Shown here: piece by piece, positions 22,421 through 33,825 of the stretch
How positions within the stretch are numbered: position 1 is the stretch's first letter
How the letters are laid out: every line of letters begins with the position of its first letter
Source of the DNA: Pochonia chlamydosporia 170
Lineage: Eukaryota > Ascomycota > Sordariomycetes > Hypocreales > Clavicipitaceae
Length of the DNA stretch: 64,000 nucleotides
Assembly (NCBI RefSeq): GCF_001653235.2
Contig: NC_035790.1
Location: 3,534,001-3,598,000, forward strand
Direction of reading: 5' to 3'
The notes under the pieces: model-generated
Told to the model about the DNA's origin: nothing
The model's database searches: none
The model's input: only the letters and a program-made list of their open reading frames with translations
Program-made: the position numbers and the translations under genes

Positions 22421-25262
22421 GCTCGGCCCGTCACGTCCAAACAGCCACTCAGCAACGCCTCAGCGGCATGCGACCAGCCGTGAACAACTCGACAACACGA
22501 AAGAAACCTGGAGCAAGGTGCTTGTGAGTTATTAGCGCATCCTACCCTTGGCCATGAAATCAGTGCGAGTCACGGCTCATGGTCAGATTTGGGCTTCGTG
22601 GCAGTTCCTCCCTGCATCTCCATCAACTGGTCCTTGACTCCTTGTCACCGTTTCTCAAAACCCCACACACCAAAACGAAGCAAGCCTCAACTCGTTGGCC
22701 CGGGTCTCATCGTTGTTTGCCATGCGGCCCATGGCCCACATAACCAGGACACACCCAGGACATACCAGGACAAGAACGCCCACAGGCTTGTACCACGCCA
22801 ATGGTTTGGTACTCCTTTTCTTAGTTGCCGAGCTCAGGGTGAAGTCAAACGCCATTTCTTCCTCGAGCTTTGGTACTGTGCAATTGTACGGGGCAGAGAT
22901 GTCCTCCGTAGACATGATCAGTTTCCAGGACACTCGGATACTTTCATCAGCCATGCCAAAGATTATTACCACTTGTTCTATGACATGGTGCGAATACTCT
23001 GTACAATGGCAAGGGTGCTGCCTCTCAACTATGTTCTGAGCAAGTCAGTACTCTGAAAAGTGACAGACTTCATCATGCCACCATTGTCAAGTCCAAGGAC
23101 AAGGAGCTGTCTCTGGGCATAACGAGCTGATCCCTGACTGTTGTGCTAATTGCGGTCTGGCAACTGCGACGTTGGACGTCACCACAACTTCAAAGACCAA
23201 ATCGGAGTAATTTCGACAATGACGGGCAATGTCGATCGCCAGATCCAGCCATGCCGGATGGCTTGCTACCCGCTCAACACGGACGCAAGTTTTTCTGATC
23301 TGTTGGCCGGCTAATTCTAATGAGCATCGTCTTTCTGCCCGAGGAAGTATCAAATTGACGAGTTCATAGGTTGCAGCTCGTTTCTCAGCTCGCATAATGT
23401 CATTTATTACAAAGCCAGTGGGGGTTGTGGTGTCTGAGGTTGATCAGCGCCTGCAATGTCCGCATTGGAGGGCAAGAATGTCTCCTGATCCTGGCCATCA
23501 CGAATACTGTATACCACTCGTCCGCATATCATGGCGCTTAATTGCCGGTTACACGCAAAAAGAATGCAGCCACGGACGTGAGCCAAACAGCATCTACAAA
23601 ACCCCATATCCATTGAAGGGCGTCGTCGTGGACAGTCAGGTTTGAAGTTGGGATGCAGTTTCCCGTCCTGGCTGCGAGGCGTTTATGAGCCAATTTCCGA
23701 AAGCCTCCACTTGGGACGTCCCGTTTCTACGGTTGCGCCGGCGCAAATGCTGCCTCGCATCGGCGATCCGATTCGAAGCTTGAGCTTCTGCTGGCGCAGG
23801 TGCAGTAGGGCTGCAGCTGGAGAACATTATCGCCGTTGGGATAGCGAAAAGAGGATGGAAGTCCAAAATAAAGACGGAGCTTTACCAAATGCCCATTGTT
23901 TTGGTGCCGGTGGCAGTAGCAAACAAGGAATGTCCCAAGCCACGCCCAGCGTTTGACCAATATCTCCGTCTTTTGGATGCACCTCTTTTTTCTCTTTCAT
24001 TCTATTCCAAAAACTTTGGCTACAAAAACAACACGGCCATCCAAAGCAGGACTTTGGGTGACGGATGCAAAGCTCGGCCCAATTCTGCACAGAGCAAGAC
24101 AAGCCGAGCTGCACGACAACGGGCTGAGACAGGTCACTCATTACGTGCACCAACTAACTTGCGCAAAATATAGCCACAACGCAGAGTCGTTGGCGGCTTC
24201 TTCAGCAGATCGACGATTCAAAAACATGACAGTCCCCCTTGTCTGTACCACGTCGACACAGGAAAACGACTCGGCAATATGTGACGGAAGGATCCTATTT
24301 CTGAAGCTCAAGCGTAACAGGAACTGCAGCAGGTGGATGTCTTGTACGACACAATTATTTTCGACAGCGGAACTTCCGTCAACCACATTAGCGCATGGGG
24401 GCCGCGTGACTGGCATTTGGAGGTGGTGTCAAGGTCCAAGGTCAGCGCGCCCATTGTCGTTGTTGGGGTCCGTATTTTTGAATGCCATGCATGCCCCGAT
24501 TCAGACCCGTTCTCGCGAAATTGGATGGGTGATGATGGTGTTGAGCAATTTATTCCACTGCAAACATTCAATGTACTTTGCTGGTGACCTGTCTCTTCTC
24601 CATTCAACTGCAACGTCTGGTCTGTCTCGTGTCACGCTTTCAAGGTTGCTAAGACCTTGCTGAGAGAGCTGCCTACACCCAGGCAAAAGCTCGGCCAAGT
24701 GACAATGGAGACTTAGGAAGGCAGAAGTCTGGTCTCTGGTCTCTCTGGTCTGGTGACACTAGTGACGCTGGATTGCGTCGGTGGCGCACCATTTGGCATC
24801 CCAGCAGCATCCCATTTAGGGAAGTGGAGCCAAGTTGCGCACGTGCTCCAATGGCCGATGACGGTGATGCCAAATTGCTGCAATCTCAACTCAGAACCTT
24901 GACGATGCTAGTTTAGGGGCTTCTACCGGACTACGACCAATGGGCAATATGGCAATCACGCTTTCTGTCATCATGTTTTCGACATATTACCCATCTGCAT
25001 AAACTTCGAATAACTCCCACTACCCAACCACTTTGAACCGTGGCCTACTTAATCCCGTTACCGCCATCGCACATGTCTCTTGAGGCTCTATTCGCCACAC
25101 CCGACATCCCGACTCAACCGACCCTCACGATTTGCCTCGCTCAGCCGCATCTTCCGTCATTAATATATCTTCGCTCCGCCTTTACGAGACAATGGCTCAC
25201 GCGTCGCCACTACGTCGGGACATACTTCGCAGTTTAGTCCCAGACTTGCAGCAGTGACGCAA

Positions 25263-27477
25263 CTATGCTACAACCTTGAAGCTCATGCCCAGATTACGGC
25301 ACTTGTGTTCGTCCGACGAGTGGCCAAGATCCGCCCATTGCCTTTGCCAGTGTAGTTTCTCAAGCTCGAACCAGTCATGTAAATGAGTCCAATTCTCGTG
25401 AGCCGTTAACCTCGCCACACCAATGGGTTCTTGGGGTAGTGGATTAGGGCCAGGTTTGCCACCAGAAACACCCGCACCTTTGTAGATGTTGGTGAGAGAA
25501 GTTTGGGAAATGTTATGAGGGCACTGCAATGATCAGCATACTACAAACAAGAAGCAAGGCAAAGAGCTACCGCCATTTTCTTGGTTGTACTCCGTAAATG
25601 AGCAAAGGCAGCATCGTACTCACCCCGTCAGCATGTCCAACTCGTGCCAGGATATCCCCTACTCTAAAGACAGGGTCCCGGCCATCCTTCTCAGGAAACA
25701 CATCATTCATCAACGTCGCCCCTATGGCATGGCTAAAGTGTCTCTGGACCCTGCCGACGCAGTACTCATCCCGACGAGGAGCAGGTTTAATCTAAACTCG
25801 TCAGCTCACCGCTCTGTCGGCGGACTCCGTCATTCATGACATTTTTAAGAAAGCAAATCATACCACTTCCAGGTGAGTGTAAGTAAAAGCCTTCCACTCC
25901 TTTGCCCACGGCATGTCCCACAAGTCAACCGTCTGCAAGAACGTCTGCCACAGAATATACGTCCTCAGCATCTCCTTGGAAGCCGTCTCGAAAACTGTCC
26001 AGAACTCATGCAGCGTATGGGGAAACAAAACATCCACCTCTGGCGCCTCATCCATCTGCGGTGCTCTTGCTCGCAGAATCTCATCGAATCGAAGTAGCCA
26101 GGAATATGCCCTCAAGGCATCAGCGCGGATGACAAAAACGTGATCCTACACGGTTTAGCTTAAGCAGAAACGAAATGACAAAAACCAACGAACCGTTAGA
26201 TTCCGCCAGTCTTCCGCAGTAGGCAATATCGTGTGAAGTTTCTTCTCCAAAGCAATTATATTCCTCGGAAGGTTGAACAGGTCTTGTATCTCGGGGGTAT
26301 GCGCACCATGTAACTTTGGGATAATAATCTCAAGCATTCGTTCATACTGCGTCAGCAAGCCGGGGAGCTTATACAAACTCGGATCCTCCAGCCCTGTTCT
26401 ATAATGCGGTGCCATAATAAGCCGCACTCGCGTCTAAATAGTCAGCATCTCCGTCAAATACATCTCCCAGAATCACACACCGGATCAGAGTATGAAGCCC
26501 CCAGGCCAAATTTGTAGATGGGAAATATCCCATATCGACCTAGATTCATTATTGCGGCAACCACCCTTGGTGTATCTTCAGAGCTCACCGGAGCCGTCGT
26601 ATTCAAGCGCAACTTGCCCCTGTTTTGGGATTCGCCCCTCGAAGACAAGTTCATGCGGTCGTACCAGCTGAAGGGACCTCTCACTTCCTCCAGCAGGGAG
26701 AGGAGGACGCCGTAGTTTGCTTCTGTGTCGTTGTCGTTCATGCACCCTTTGTAGTAGTCCCGTGCCAGGGACCATAGGTGGGTTTGTGTTGCGGTTTTAG
26801 GGGATAGTGTCATGTTGTACGTTGAGTTTGTGAAGGGGAGGCGGGTTGTCCAGGGGCCGGACTTGGTCTGATTGTTCCAGGAGATGGGCGTTGTGCTGTT
26901 GGAGTTTGTGCTTCCGGTGTGATTTTTGTCGTCGCGGTCTGATATTGCCGGCACTGTTAGAGACGAACTTATACATCTGGTTTCGTACCTGATGGATGGG
27001 TATGCTTACCGTTTTTTTTCGTCCTTGTGTTTAGAACGACCATCCTTCTTGGAATCCTTCTCCGCGGCATCATCCTTTGACTCATCCGGTCTAATCGCCA
27101 GTACCTCCTCCGGAACAGACATCTTAACCACGATACTCCCATGCGACGGATCAATTATCGAATGGATAGTATCGAAAACCGTCTGTACGACACCATCCGC
27201 AACGGTGACGGGGCCAGCATCACCCGGAAGACGGGTGAAGTGGTGGCCACATGCAACTAGATATGTGAGTATACGCACGCACGCACGCACACATACCTTT
27301 AGAGAGGGGGCTCAAACTGCTGGATAACCTACATCTCGACCATTTTTAGCAGTAGTCTTGGGAATTTTCCAGACTTCCTTGCGGTTCCTCCAGCAGACTC
27401 CATAAGTTGTGGCAGTCTGGCGCGATGCAGGTGCCGTTGGAGGGGCTGTGCATGTGTTGCTGGACGGTTGCGTTCAT
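25263..27477 (-). pseudogene. M13 (neprilysin-type) metallopeptidase, truncated before the catalytic site
   Basis: Six or more exon-like blocks in order match an M13 peptidase: CIAPDCHNLW (opening cysteines), LSPLSK then VACGHHF (the usual DPC..DF..ACGG region, degraded), WSLARDYYKGCMND and VLLSLLEEVRGPF, LIMAPHYRTGLEDPSLY, LRTYILWQTF, YCVGRVQRHFSHAIGATLMNDVF, and RQWADLGHSSDEHK..GMS. Introns with GT..AG borders separate them. The frame stops at 25263-25265 just where the conserved asparagine-alanine segment before the zinc site should follow. No HExxH, no downstream glutamate motif and no other C-terminal block exists in the next kilobase, so the zinc site is absent. At the other end no in-frame signal anchor is present; a hydrophobic stretch lies in a different frame just upstream. 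Around the A8 run near 27011-27018 the splice junction does not keep frame. I read it as a decaying gene; an N-terminal-domain-only protein is less likely. Confidence 0.72.
27277..27295. repeat. (GCAC)n microsatellite inside an intron of the M13 remnant
   Basis: Tandem GCAC/ACGC tetramers, about 19 nt. Lies in the intron-like gap before the VACGHHF block. Confidence 0.6.
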
Positions 27478-27756
27478 GATGGCATGGATGCGAATTGGCG
27501 AACAGACAGAAGAATACCAAAATAACAGGCAGTGAGAAATGTCAAAGTAAGAAAAGGGTGAAGAAGTTTTAAATCACACGTGTTAAGCAAGCGTATAAGC
27601 TTATTTCAAACCAACTCTGATAAACTCCAGACCAACAAGCACTCAAAATTCAGATCCAAACCATATCAAACCCTCACCAATACCAACAACGCCACAAATT
27701 CACAATCTCGCAATTTCACACCAAAAAACAAACTCCATCTTATCCCATCCCATCAC

Positions 27757-28604
27757 TCACGAAGTAGCACTATCAAAATCCTCAACGACCCCCTCCCTCG
27801 GCGCCCCAAACCCCATCTTCTGCTTCTGAATCCTCGGGAAAACACCCATAACCACAAAAACACTCGCCAGCAGCGCCGTCCAAAAGCTCACCCCCAGAAC
27901 CGAAGCCACATAGTCCGTCATCGTGGCGCTCACCGCCGTCGCCAACAGCATCAGCAGCACGAAATACCCCGAATACCGATGATACTTGTACAACTTCTTG
28001 GCCTTCTCCTCGCCTCCGTACAGCCGCGGCGTAAGCCACATTGTAAAGCCGACGACATACTGCACCACCAGCAGCAGCAGGGTGAAGACGCCGAAGAACG
28101 CGTGCGGGGAGTGGAAGTGCGGGCCGTGGCTGCGGAACTTGTTCGTCTCGATGATGGTTACGCCTGTGACGATGGCGATAAAGGCGAATAGGTTGAGGGC
28201 CGCGTGGACGTGCTGGCCCATGATTTTCTCGCGCGGCGTGTCCGCGGATATGGGCTGCTGGATGAGGATGCTCTGCGTGAGTGTGAATATGGCGGTGGAC
28301 ATGGCGATGGGGTGGCCGGAGAAGAGGATGAGCGGTTTGGAGAAGATGTGTGCCCAGAGGTCGGCGCAGAGGACTACGACGCCTAGCTGGGCGAGGACAG
28401 CGGTTCCTGAAACTGTGTTAGATGTGCTTTCCGCCTTCATATTTTGTAGAGAGTGGTTTTCGTACCGATCACAAAGCCCCTCATGATGCTTGCTCCCGCG
28501 GGTAAAACTGCGTCCCCTGGTTTTCCGAGCAGCGGTTCCGTCTCTGAAGTGATGATGGATTCGCGAGCCGGCGGCCGCTCGGGGAGTCCTGTCGCGCTCG
28601 CCAT
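27757..28604 (-). CDS. Cytochrome b561 domain membrane protein
   Basis: Two exons, 28604-28466 and 28406-27757, with a 59-nt intron (GTACGA ... TTTCAG); 262 residues. The N-terminal ~45 residues are polar (MASATGLPERPPARES...) and cytosolic in type. The rest has about six hydrophobic segments. Histidines that can hold two b-type hemes are present in the expected places: FSGHPIAM, GQHVHAALN, FHSPHAFFG and YHRYSGY. This is the di-heme cytochrome b561 fold, which passes electrons across a membrane, classically from ascorbate or to ferric iron; the donor here is unknown. No DOMON or reductase domain is attached. The start is the first ATG of exon 1; a second ATG in the intron would give a shorter protein without the polar N-terminus and is less likely. 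All key residues look intact, in contrast to its broken neighbour. Confidence 0.88.
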
Positions 28605-29340
28605 ATTTATTTAACTGGCCCGTGTGTGTGCGTGTTGAAAAAAATGATCGTAAGACGCGTCTTGGTGCAAACCTTGTTGCTGGACGAGGTGAAGCTAGTT
28701 TTTGGACGGGGCTGTTCTAAGTTGGAAGGGACGAGACCGTCGTTACGCTAGAGTGCGATGGTAGGATATTGGTGATGATGGAGAAGACACGATATGGTGC
28801 AAAAGGTTGGGTATTTGATTCTTCAGTCATGGCCACCCAAAGTTACACCAGGCGAGACGAGTTAATCATGACGGCATGATAAGTGTGGGGGCCGAGATAT
28901 TGAAGAATTGATGGGGAGCTTACCTTTTCTAGGGACGTGAGTGGCTGGTTTGAGGAGGTAGGCGACGGGAAGGGAAGGGACAGCTGTGGATGGACTCCAC
29001 CCCCGCCTTGGCTTTATGGCTTGGGGTGAGATTGATGGGAAATGCGACATCTGGAGAGGTGATCACGTCAGGCAGTTGGTTCTGATGGTATTGCTGACTT
29101 CTAGATTGTGCCGCAGATACCAGAATGCCGTACTTTGTGGCCCATCCTTGTGTGTTATTTGTTGCAGCTGGGTAAGCATGGAATACTAACAAGATACTCA
29201 ACAATGTCAAACCCCGCTTCTCACCAACCTTTGTTATACATCGTCAACAGATATGAGTATGAAAACAGCTTTCAAGTACATAAAGGGTTACATTAGCGTT
29301 AATTTACTTACTCTAGCTGAGAAACTCGCCCAGCTGTCGA
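28605..29340. other. Intergenic, no gene seen
   Basis: Upstream of the cytochrome b561 gene. Only short frames; nothing recognised. Confidence 0.45.
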
Positions 29341-29994
29341 CTAGTCGCTAATACATCCCAGCTCGAGCGAGTCCTCGATCTGAGAAAACCGGTCCTCGGC
29401 CCCTCGATCTAGGGTAGTCGAAGTCAAGTGGACACTTCTAAACGTGATAGAAGGGTTGCTCTTTAGAACTCTGACAGGAGAATAAATTTCATCGCACATT
29501 GATTTGCATACCATCTGGTACTGTGTCGAAAGTACTTTCGGAATCTATGTTGGCTAAGATTGTGGCTGGTGGCAATGCTCTGCCAAGTGAGTCACTCCTT
29601 TGTATGGAAGCACCAGGCCTAGCTTTAACATGTCGTCAATTTATACATCCTTAGCGCTTTCACAGGTAAAAATAACTTCGCTAGGGTCCATGCTGTCGCC
29701 ATTACTCACAATAGCTAAACGTGGCAGCGAACAAATACGCCCTCAGGCCGTCACTAGTGACCATGAGCCTGGCACATATGCTGATCTAACATCTGGTACG
29801 TCACCCACGTGGATATGACAATTTGGTGTCCGATTCTATCGCTGCATAACAAGACGAAGACCGTTGTCCACTGGCAGTGCTTTCTCAAAGGACACTCGTA
29901 ATGCGTCAGCATGGTCTGGCCTTATCCCCAAGATTGCAATTCGCTTGACAACGCTGTAAAACTCATCATCGGCCAGCTTACTTGGCCGCCACAT
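29341..29994 (-). pseudogene. Possible decayed gene: two co-oriented coding-like fragments
   Basis: Two short minus-strand frames look more like protein than their surroundings: 29994-29836 (52 residues, beginning MWRPSKLADDEFYSVVKR) and 29514-29341 (57 residues, containing SITFRSVHLTSTTLDRGAED). Between them other frames continue in a coding-like way but are broken by stops, and I could not join them with a convincing set of introns. I do not recognise the family. It may be a multi-exon gene I failed to splice, or a remnant. Confidence 0.25.
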
Positions 29995-30662
29995 TTCGGA
30001 TAAGAGCCATAAAAGGGATAGTTGTTCAATTTGATGATTGCTCGAGATCTGACCGTCAAAATAAACACCTCATGTCATGACTGTTTGTGGGTGTTTAAAG
30101 CCGTATTACTCCATAGGAACCACACTGGAATCACGGACATCGCCTTTGCCATCGCGCTGTGCTTTGTTGGATGTCAAAGAGGTGAAGCGAAGGTGTTGAT
30201 GGTGTTCAATACAAGCTCTAAGTTGTTGCATGGTTCAAAGTTCAATGCCCCAAGTTCAATTTGGTTGTTGAACGGAGCGCACGGACCAACCGTCAAGCGA
30301 GCAAAGGCCATGCCAAAGCCCAAGTACAAGTACAAGTACCTTTGTACCCAAGCAAATGACGACGTCCCGAGTCCCGACCATAGAAGCGCACAGCACAGCC
30401 AAGCCAAGCAAGACCGCGACCTCATCTGGGTCCGTTCCATAATATCGCCTCCATACCAATCTGTCCCGTCCACCCCCCGATCACTTGACATCACACGACA
30501 GCAAACCTGCGAAGCGTCTACCTCCGTTGCGCAATCTCATGACGAATCTCACGTCTTGATCACAGTTCTCTCCGCCGCAAGAGCACTGCGCCTATCTGAC
30601 TGCCGCTGGCGCAGCCCAACTTCCATGAGCGAGGGAGTTTGGCTGTGGCCCCTCCTTCCACC
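29995..30662. other. Promoter region of the DIL/ankyrin gene
   Basis: Contains a 252-codon frame (30022-30780) that overlaps the true start in another frame and has no motif; not called. A small AAGTAC-type hexamer repeat (about 30318-30341) is present. Confidence 0.45.
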
Positions 30663-33312
30663 ATGGATCCGGAGCATCTCGAACATCTCGAGCATCCCAC
30701 CAACAACGGCGACCCCAAGCCACGAGCCGTTCCCGATGACCTTCCCACCTCCTTGGACGATCGAAGACATGCCCCGGTAGAGGATTACATTCGCGAGACG
30801 GAAATGTACGATGGCTGGCAAGGTCAGTAGTGGTTGCGGCACAAAGCGGCGGTACAATCATGGGTACAGCTATCTAACCCTGCTTTCAAGGTCAATCTCA
30901 GTTTCTCACGACGCCGGCGTTGGCGAAACCACTAAACTTTGGCAACTTGTCTCTAAATGACGACGATTACGGACACGACCTCTCCAAAGCCCCCAAGGAT
31001 AGCGACACGCGACTTATGGAGATGCTGCAAGCACAGGCAGCAGCTCATCAAGCTGGACATGGACTCGAAGACGAACAGACCATTGTCAATGATGACAAGT
31101 TGTCTGACTCCGAGAAGAAGGATATGCTACAAAAGGCAATGACCATGGCAGCTAGCAATGGCGATGTCGGAAAAGTCAAGAGGCTTCTGGACGGCACTGT
31201 CAAGTCCTTTCTCGATGTCAACGCCGCCGACGAAGACGGAACGCCGCCGTTGATATACGCTAGTTGCTTCGTGAGTAGAGCTGCATCGCCCGGCACTGCA
31301 CCCGTACATTGCTAACACTCGCACAGGGACATGAGAGCGTTGTCAAAGCACTAATCGATGCCGGCGCCGATGTCAACAAGCAGGACCAAAACCAGTGGAG
31401 CGCTCTTATGTGGGCAATGACGAATCGACACAAGGGGATCGCAAAACTGCTTTTGGATAGTGGTGCATCATCAGATCAGAAGACATCATCCGGCAGAACA
31501 GCCTTCGACTTCGTGCCTCCTGACAGCGACATGTCCTTTTACCTGCACGACAATGGCTACAATATCGGAAATGCCGGGATGGGAGACGACTTTTACAACC
31601 CGGGTTTCTCCCAGGATCGCTTCGAGGAGGAAATGGCAGAGAATGAAATGCGCAGACGGCTAATGATGGACAGCGCCAGAGACTTGGAAGTTGATTTGGG
31701 CAACGTTGGGATAGACGACCAGCCCGAGGTGCGTATACCCAAAACTTGTAGTCATATCATGTGCTGATACCGAAATTAGCCTGCCGAAGAGTTCGAGGAG
31801 GAGCAGGCAGAGTTTGAATGGGGCCGTTGCCTACACGATCAAATGTTTGTCTTCCAAGAGCACGAACTCGATCGGATACTCGACATCATCATTACAAAAA
31901 TGACGCCACAGCGCTCACCTTCCCAAAAGCCTGTCCCAGCCAACATGATATTCCTCAGCGCCAGATATGCACATTACCACGCCAGCCCTGAGCTGTTGGA
32001 GAAGCTGCTCGTCACATCTATGGACCTGATCAACGACGTAGTGGAGAGGTGTCAGTGGGACATGACGATATTGGCATTCTGGATTTCCAACGCGACGCTG
32101 TTACTACACTACCTCAAAAAAGATGCAGGTTTAGTGGAGGCGACTGCAGAGTTTCAAGCGCACCTTGCTGAGCTCATCAATGAAATCTTCATTCTCATCG
32201 TTCGCGATGCTGAAAGACGCCTGGACAAGGTTCTGGATGCTGCTATGCTTGACCACGAAACCATCCCCGGATTCGAGGACATAACCTTCCAGAACGAATG
32301 GAAGCTCTTCAAACGGAAAACAACGGTAAAGGAGGAACCTCTTGAGAAGAGGTTCCGACCGCCCTCGCCCAAACAACGCGCAAAACCGGCTCCACGGAAT
32401 GTGACATCCCTCCTCTCCTCGACGCTTTTCGTCCTAGATCTCTACGATATCCATTCGGTTATCACAGCTCAGATAGTCTCCCAATTATTATACTGGCTGG
32501 GCGCAGAACTTTTCAACAGAATCATGTCCAACCGGAAATACCTGGCGAGGACAAAGGCTATGCAGATTCGAATGAACGTGTCTATTCTCGAGGATTGGGC
32601 GCGAACAAACAATCGACAGGCCGAGCACTACGAAGGCGGCGACACAAGGGCCTCCGGAGAGACGACCATGGACGCTGCCAGACGGTTTCTCGCACCTGTG
32701 ATTCAGCTTCTGCAGTGGTTGCAATGTTTCTCGTCACTTGATGCAGACGATTTGGAAGCCCTCGTGGGCACGCTCCAACAGTTGAAAAGACTTACACCAC
32801 AACAGCTAATTCATGCGGCCACGCATTACCGACCTGAAGTAGGCGAAAAGGGGTTGCCTAAGAGCGCAATGAAGTACCTCGTAGCCATTCAAAAAGAAGC
32901 AGCCCTGAAACGTGACAGGCGCCGCAGCCGAGCGACATCTCCGCTACCAAAGTCCGGCCAAGACAGCAGTCCCACGACGCCTGTTAAAAGCAAATCCAAC
33001 GGCGGCAGTTTGCTCGATACGCCGGGAAGCATACAGAGCACACCGAACCCCAACGACCACGACGGGTCAGACGACGAAGAAGACGCACCAGAGAACCTCC
33101 TAATGAACCCGGCTGTGATGTTGCCGTTTACATTACCATCTGTTACAGACATGCTGGTGTCATACGGCGCAGGATTTGGTGGTGTCAACAGGGAGCGGGA
33201 AAGAAAATACATTCCCTCTGTACCGGCTGAGTTTTTGGAGAAGCTTGAAGTAAGCGGGGTGAGGAAGGAACCAATGTTTGAGGAGAAGGACTGGGAGAAT
33301 GAAGAAGTGTAA
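30663..33312 (+). CDS. Ankyrin repeat and DIL (dilute) domain protein
   Basis: Four exons, 30663-30822, 30891-31270, 31327-31728 and 31780-33312; all junctions keep frame and use GT..AG borders (first intron has a CTAAC branch site). 824 residues. The start ATG sits in CCACCATGG. An acidic N-terminus is followed by about three ankyrin repeats (roughly 130-250), visible as MAASNGDVGKVKRLLDG, GHESVVKALIDAGADVNKQD and RHKGIAKLLLDSGASSDQKT. The DIL domain covers about 370-665 (ARYAHYHASPELLEKLL ... LQQLKRLTPQQLIHAATHY), the fold found in the cargo-binding tail of class V myosins and in afadin. The C-terminal part is Ser/Pro-rich then acidic. Fungal proteins with this pair of domains are conserved but poorly characterised; a link to polarised transport or membrane cargo is inference from the DIL domain. 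No motor domain is present. Confidence 0.9.
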
Positions 33313-33825
33313 GTGTGAGGCGACGTAGAAGAGAGAAGTACAGAAGTAAAAGACAGAAGGGTCATTGGTGGTGGGCAAGGAAAGCAGCCCGGTATAATCA
33401 AGAAATATAGCCACGTTTGAACTGCGACAATAAACGCTGATGCATAGCGAATACAATTTATTACTGTGGAATGGATTCGCATCATGGTACATCTTGAAAA
33501 AGCTGCTGCAATGACCAGTCTTGGGATGATTGCATGTATTGGAATGAAGTCGTGAATTAGGTGGCCGTGTATGAGCGCACTTGATACCAATTTCTCATAT
33601 TCAGGGATAGTCTCGAATAGCATGATGCTCATCAGACATAGGCAGCCCCTTCACCATGTTTAAAGATGTTGTATATAATATCTTTAGTTACAGTCTGCGG
33701 TAAAAAGAGTTTGCGCACATCCAAGTATACACCAATACAGCTCGATATGCCTCAACACACAAGGCGACATGCAATGCCTTTCCCTTGTTTAAATACTTAT
33801 ACCACCATGCCCACTGTGTTAAACA
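33313..33825. other. Convergent intergenic region
   Basis: Between the stop of the DIL/ankyrin gene (+) and the C-terminal end of the PAQR remnant (-). AT-richer; nothing recognised. Confidence 0.45.

Larger units (their letters stand above)
20211..25262. other. 5 kb region without a supported gene
   Basis: Upstream of the histidine kinase. Frames of up to 236 codons occur (for example 23953-24663) but lack motifs, splice sites or family resemblance. Contains CCAGA/GACCAG motifs (21606-21627, 24727-24754) and an ATGCAA-type hexamer repeat (about 22390-22420). May include long 5' untranslated or regulatory DNA of the kinase. Confidence 0.45.

Noticed and set aside
23953..24663. 236-codon plus-strand frame
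   Set aside because: No recognisable family, unusual codon and residue mix, and no splice or start context support.
27580..28191. 203-codon plus-strand frame
   Set aside because: Antisense shadow of the cytochrome b561 gene, whose heme histidines and splice structure are clear.
30022..30780. 252-codon plus-strand frame before the DIL/ankyrin gene
   Set aside because: It overlaps the true first exon in another frame, has no motif and reads through promoter-like DNA; the ATG at 30663 has family-consistent continuation.
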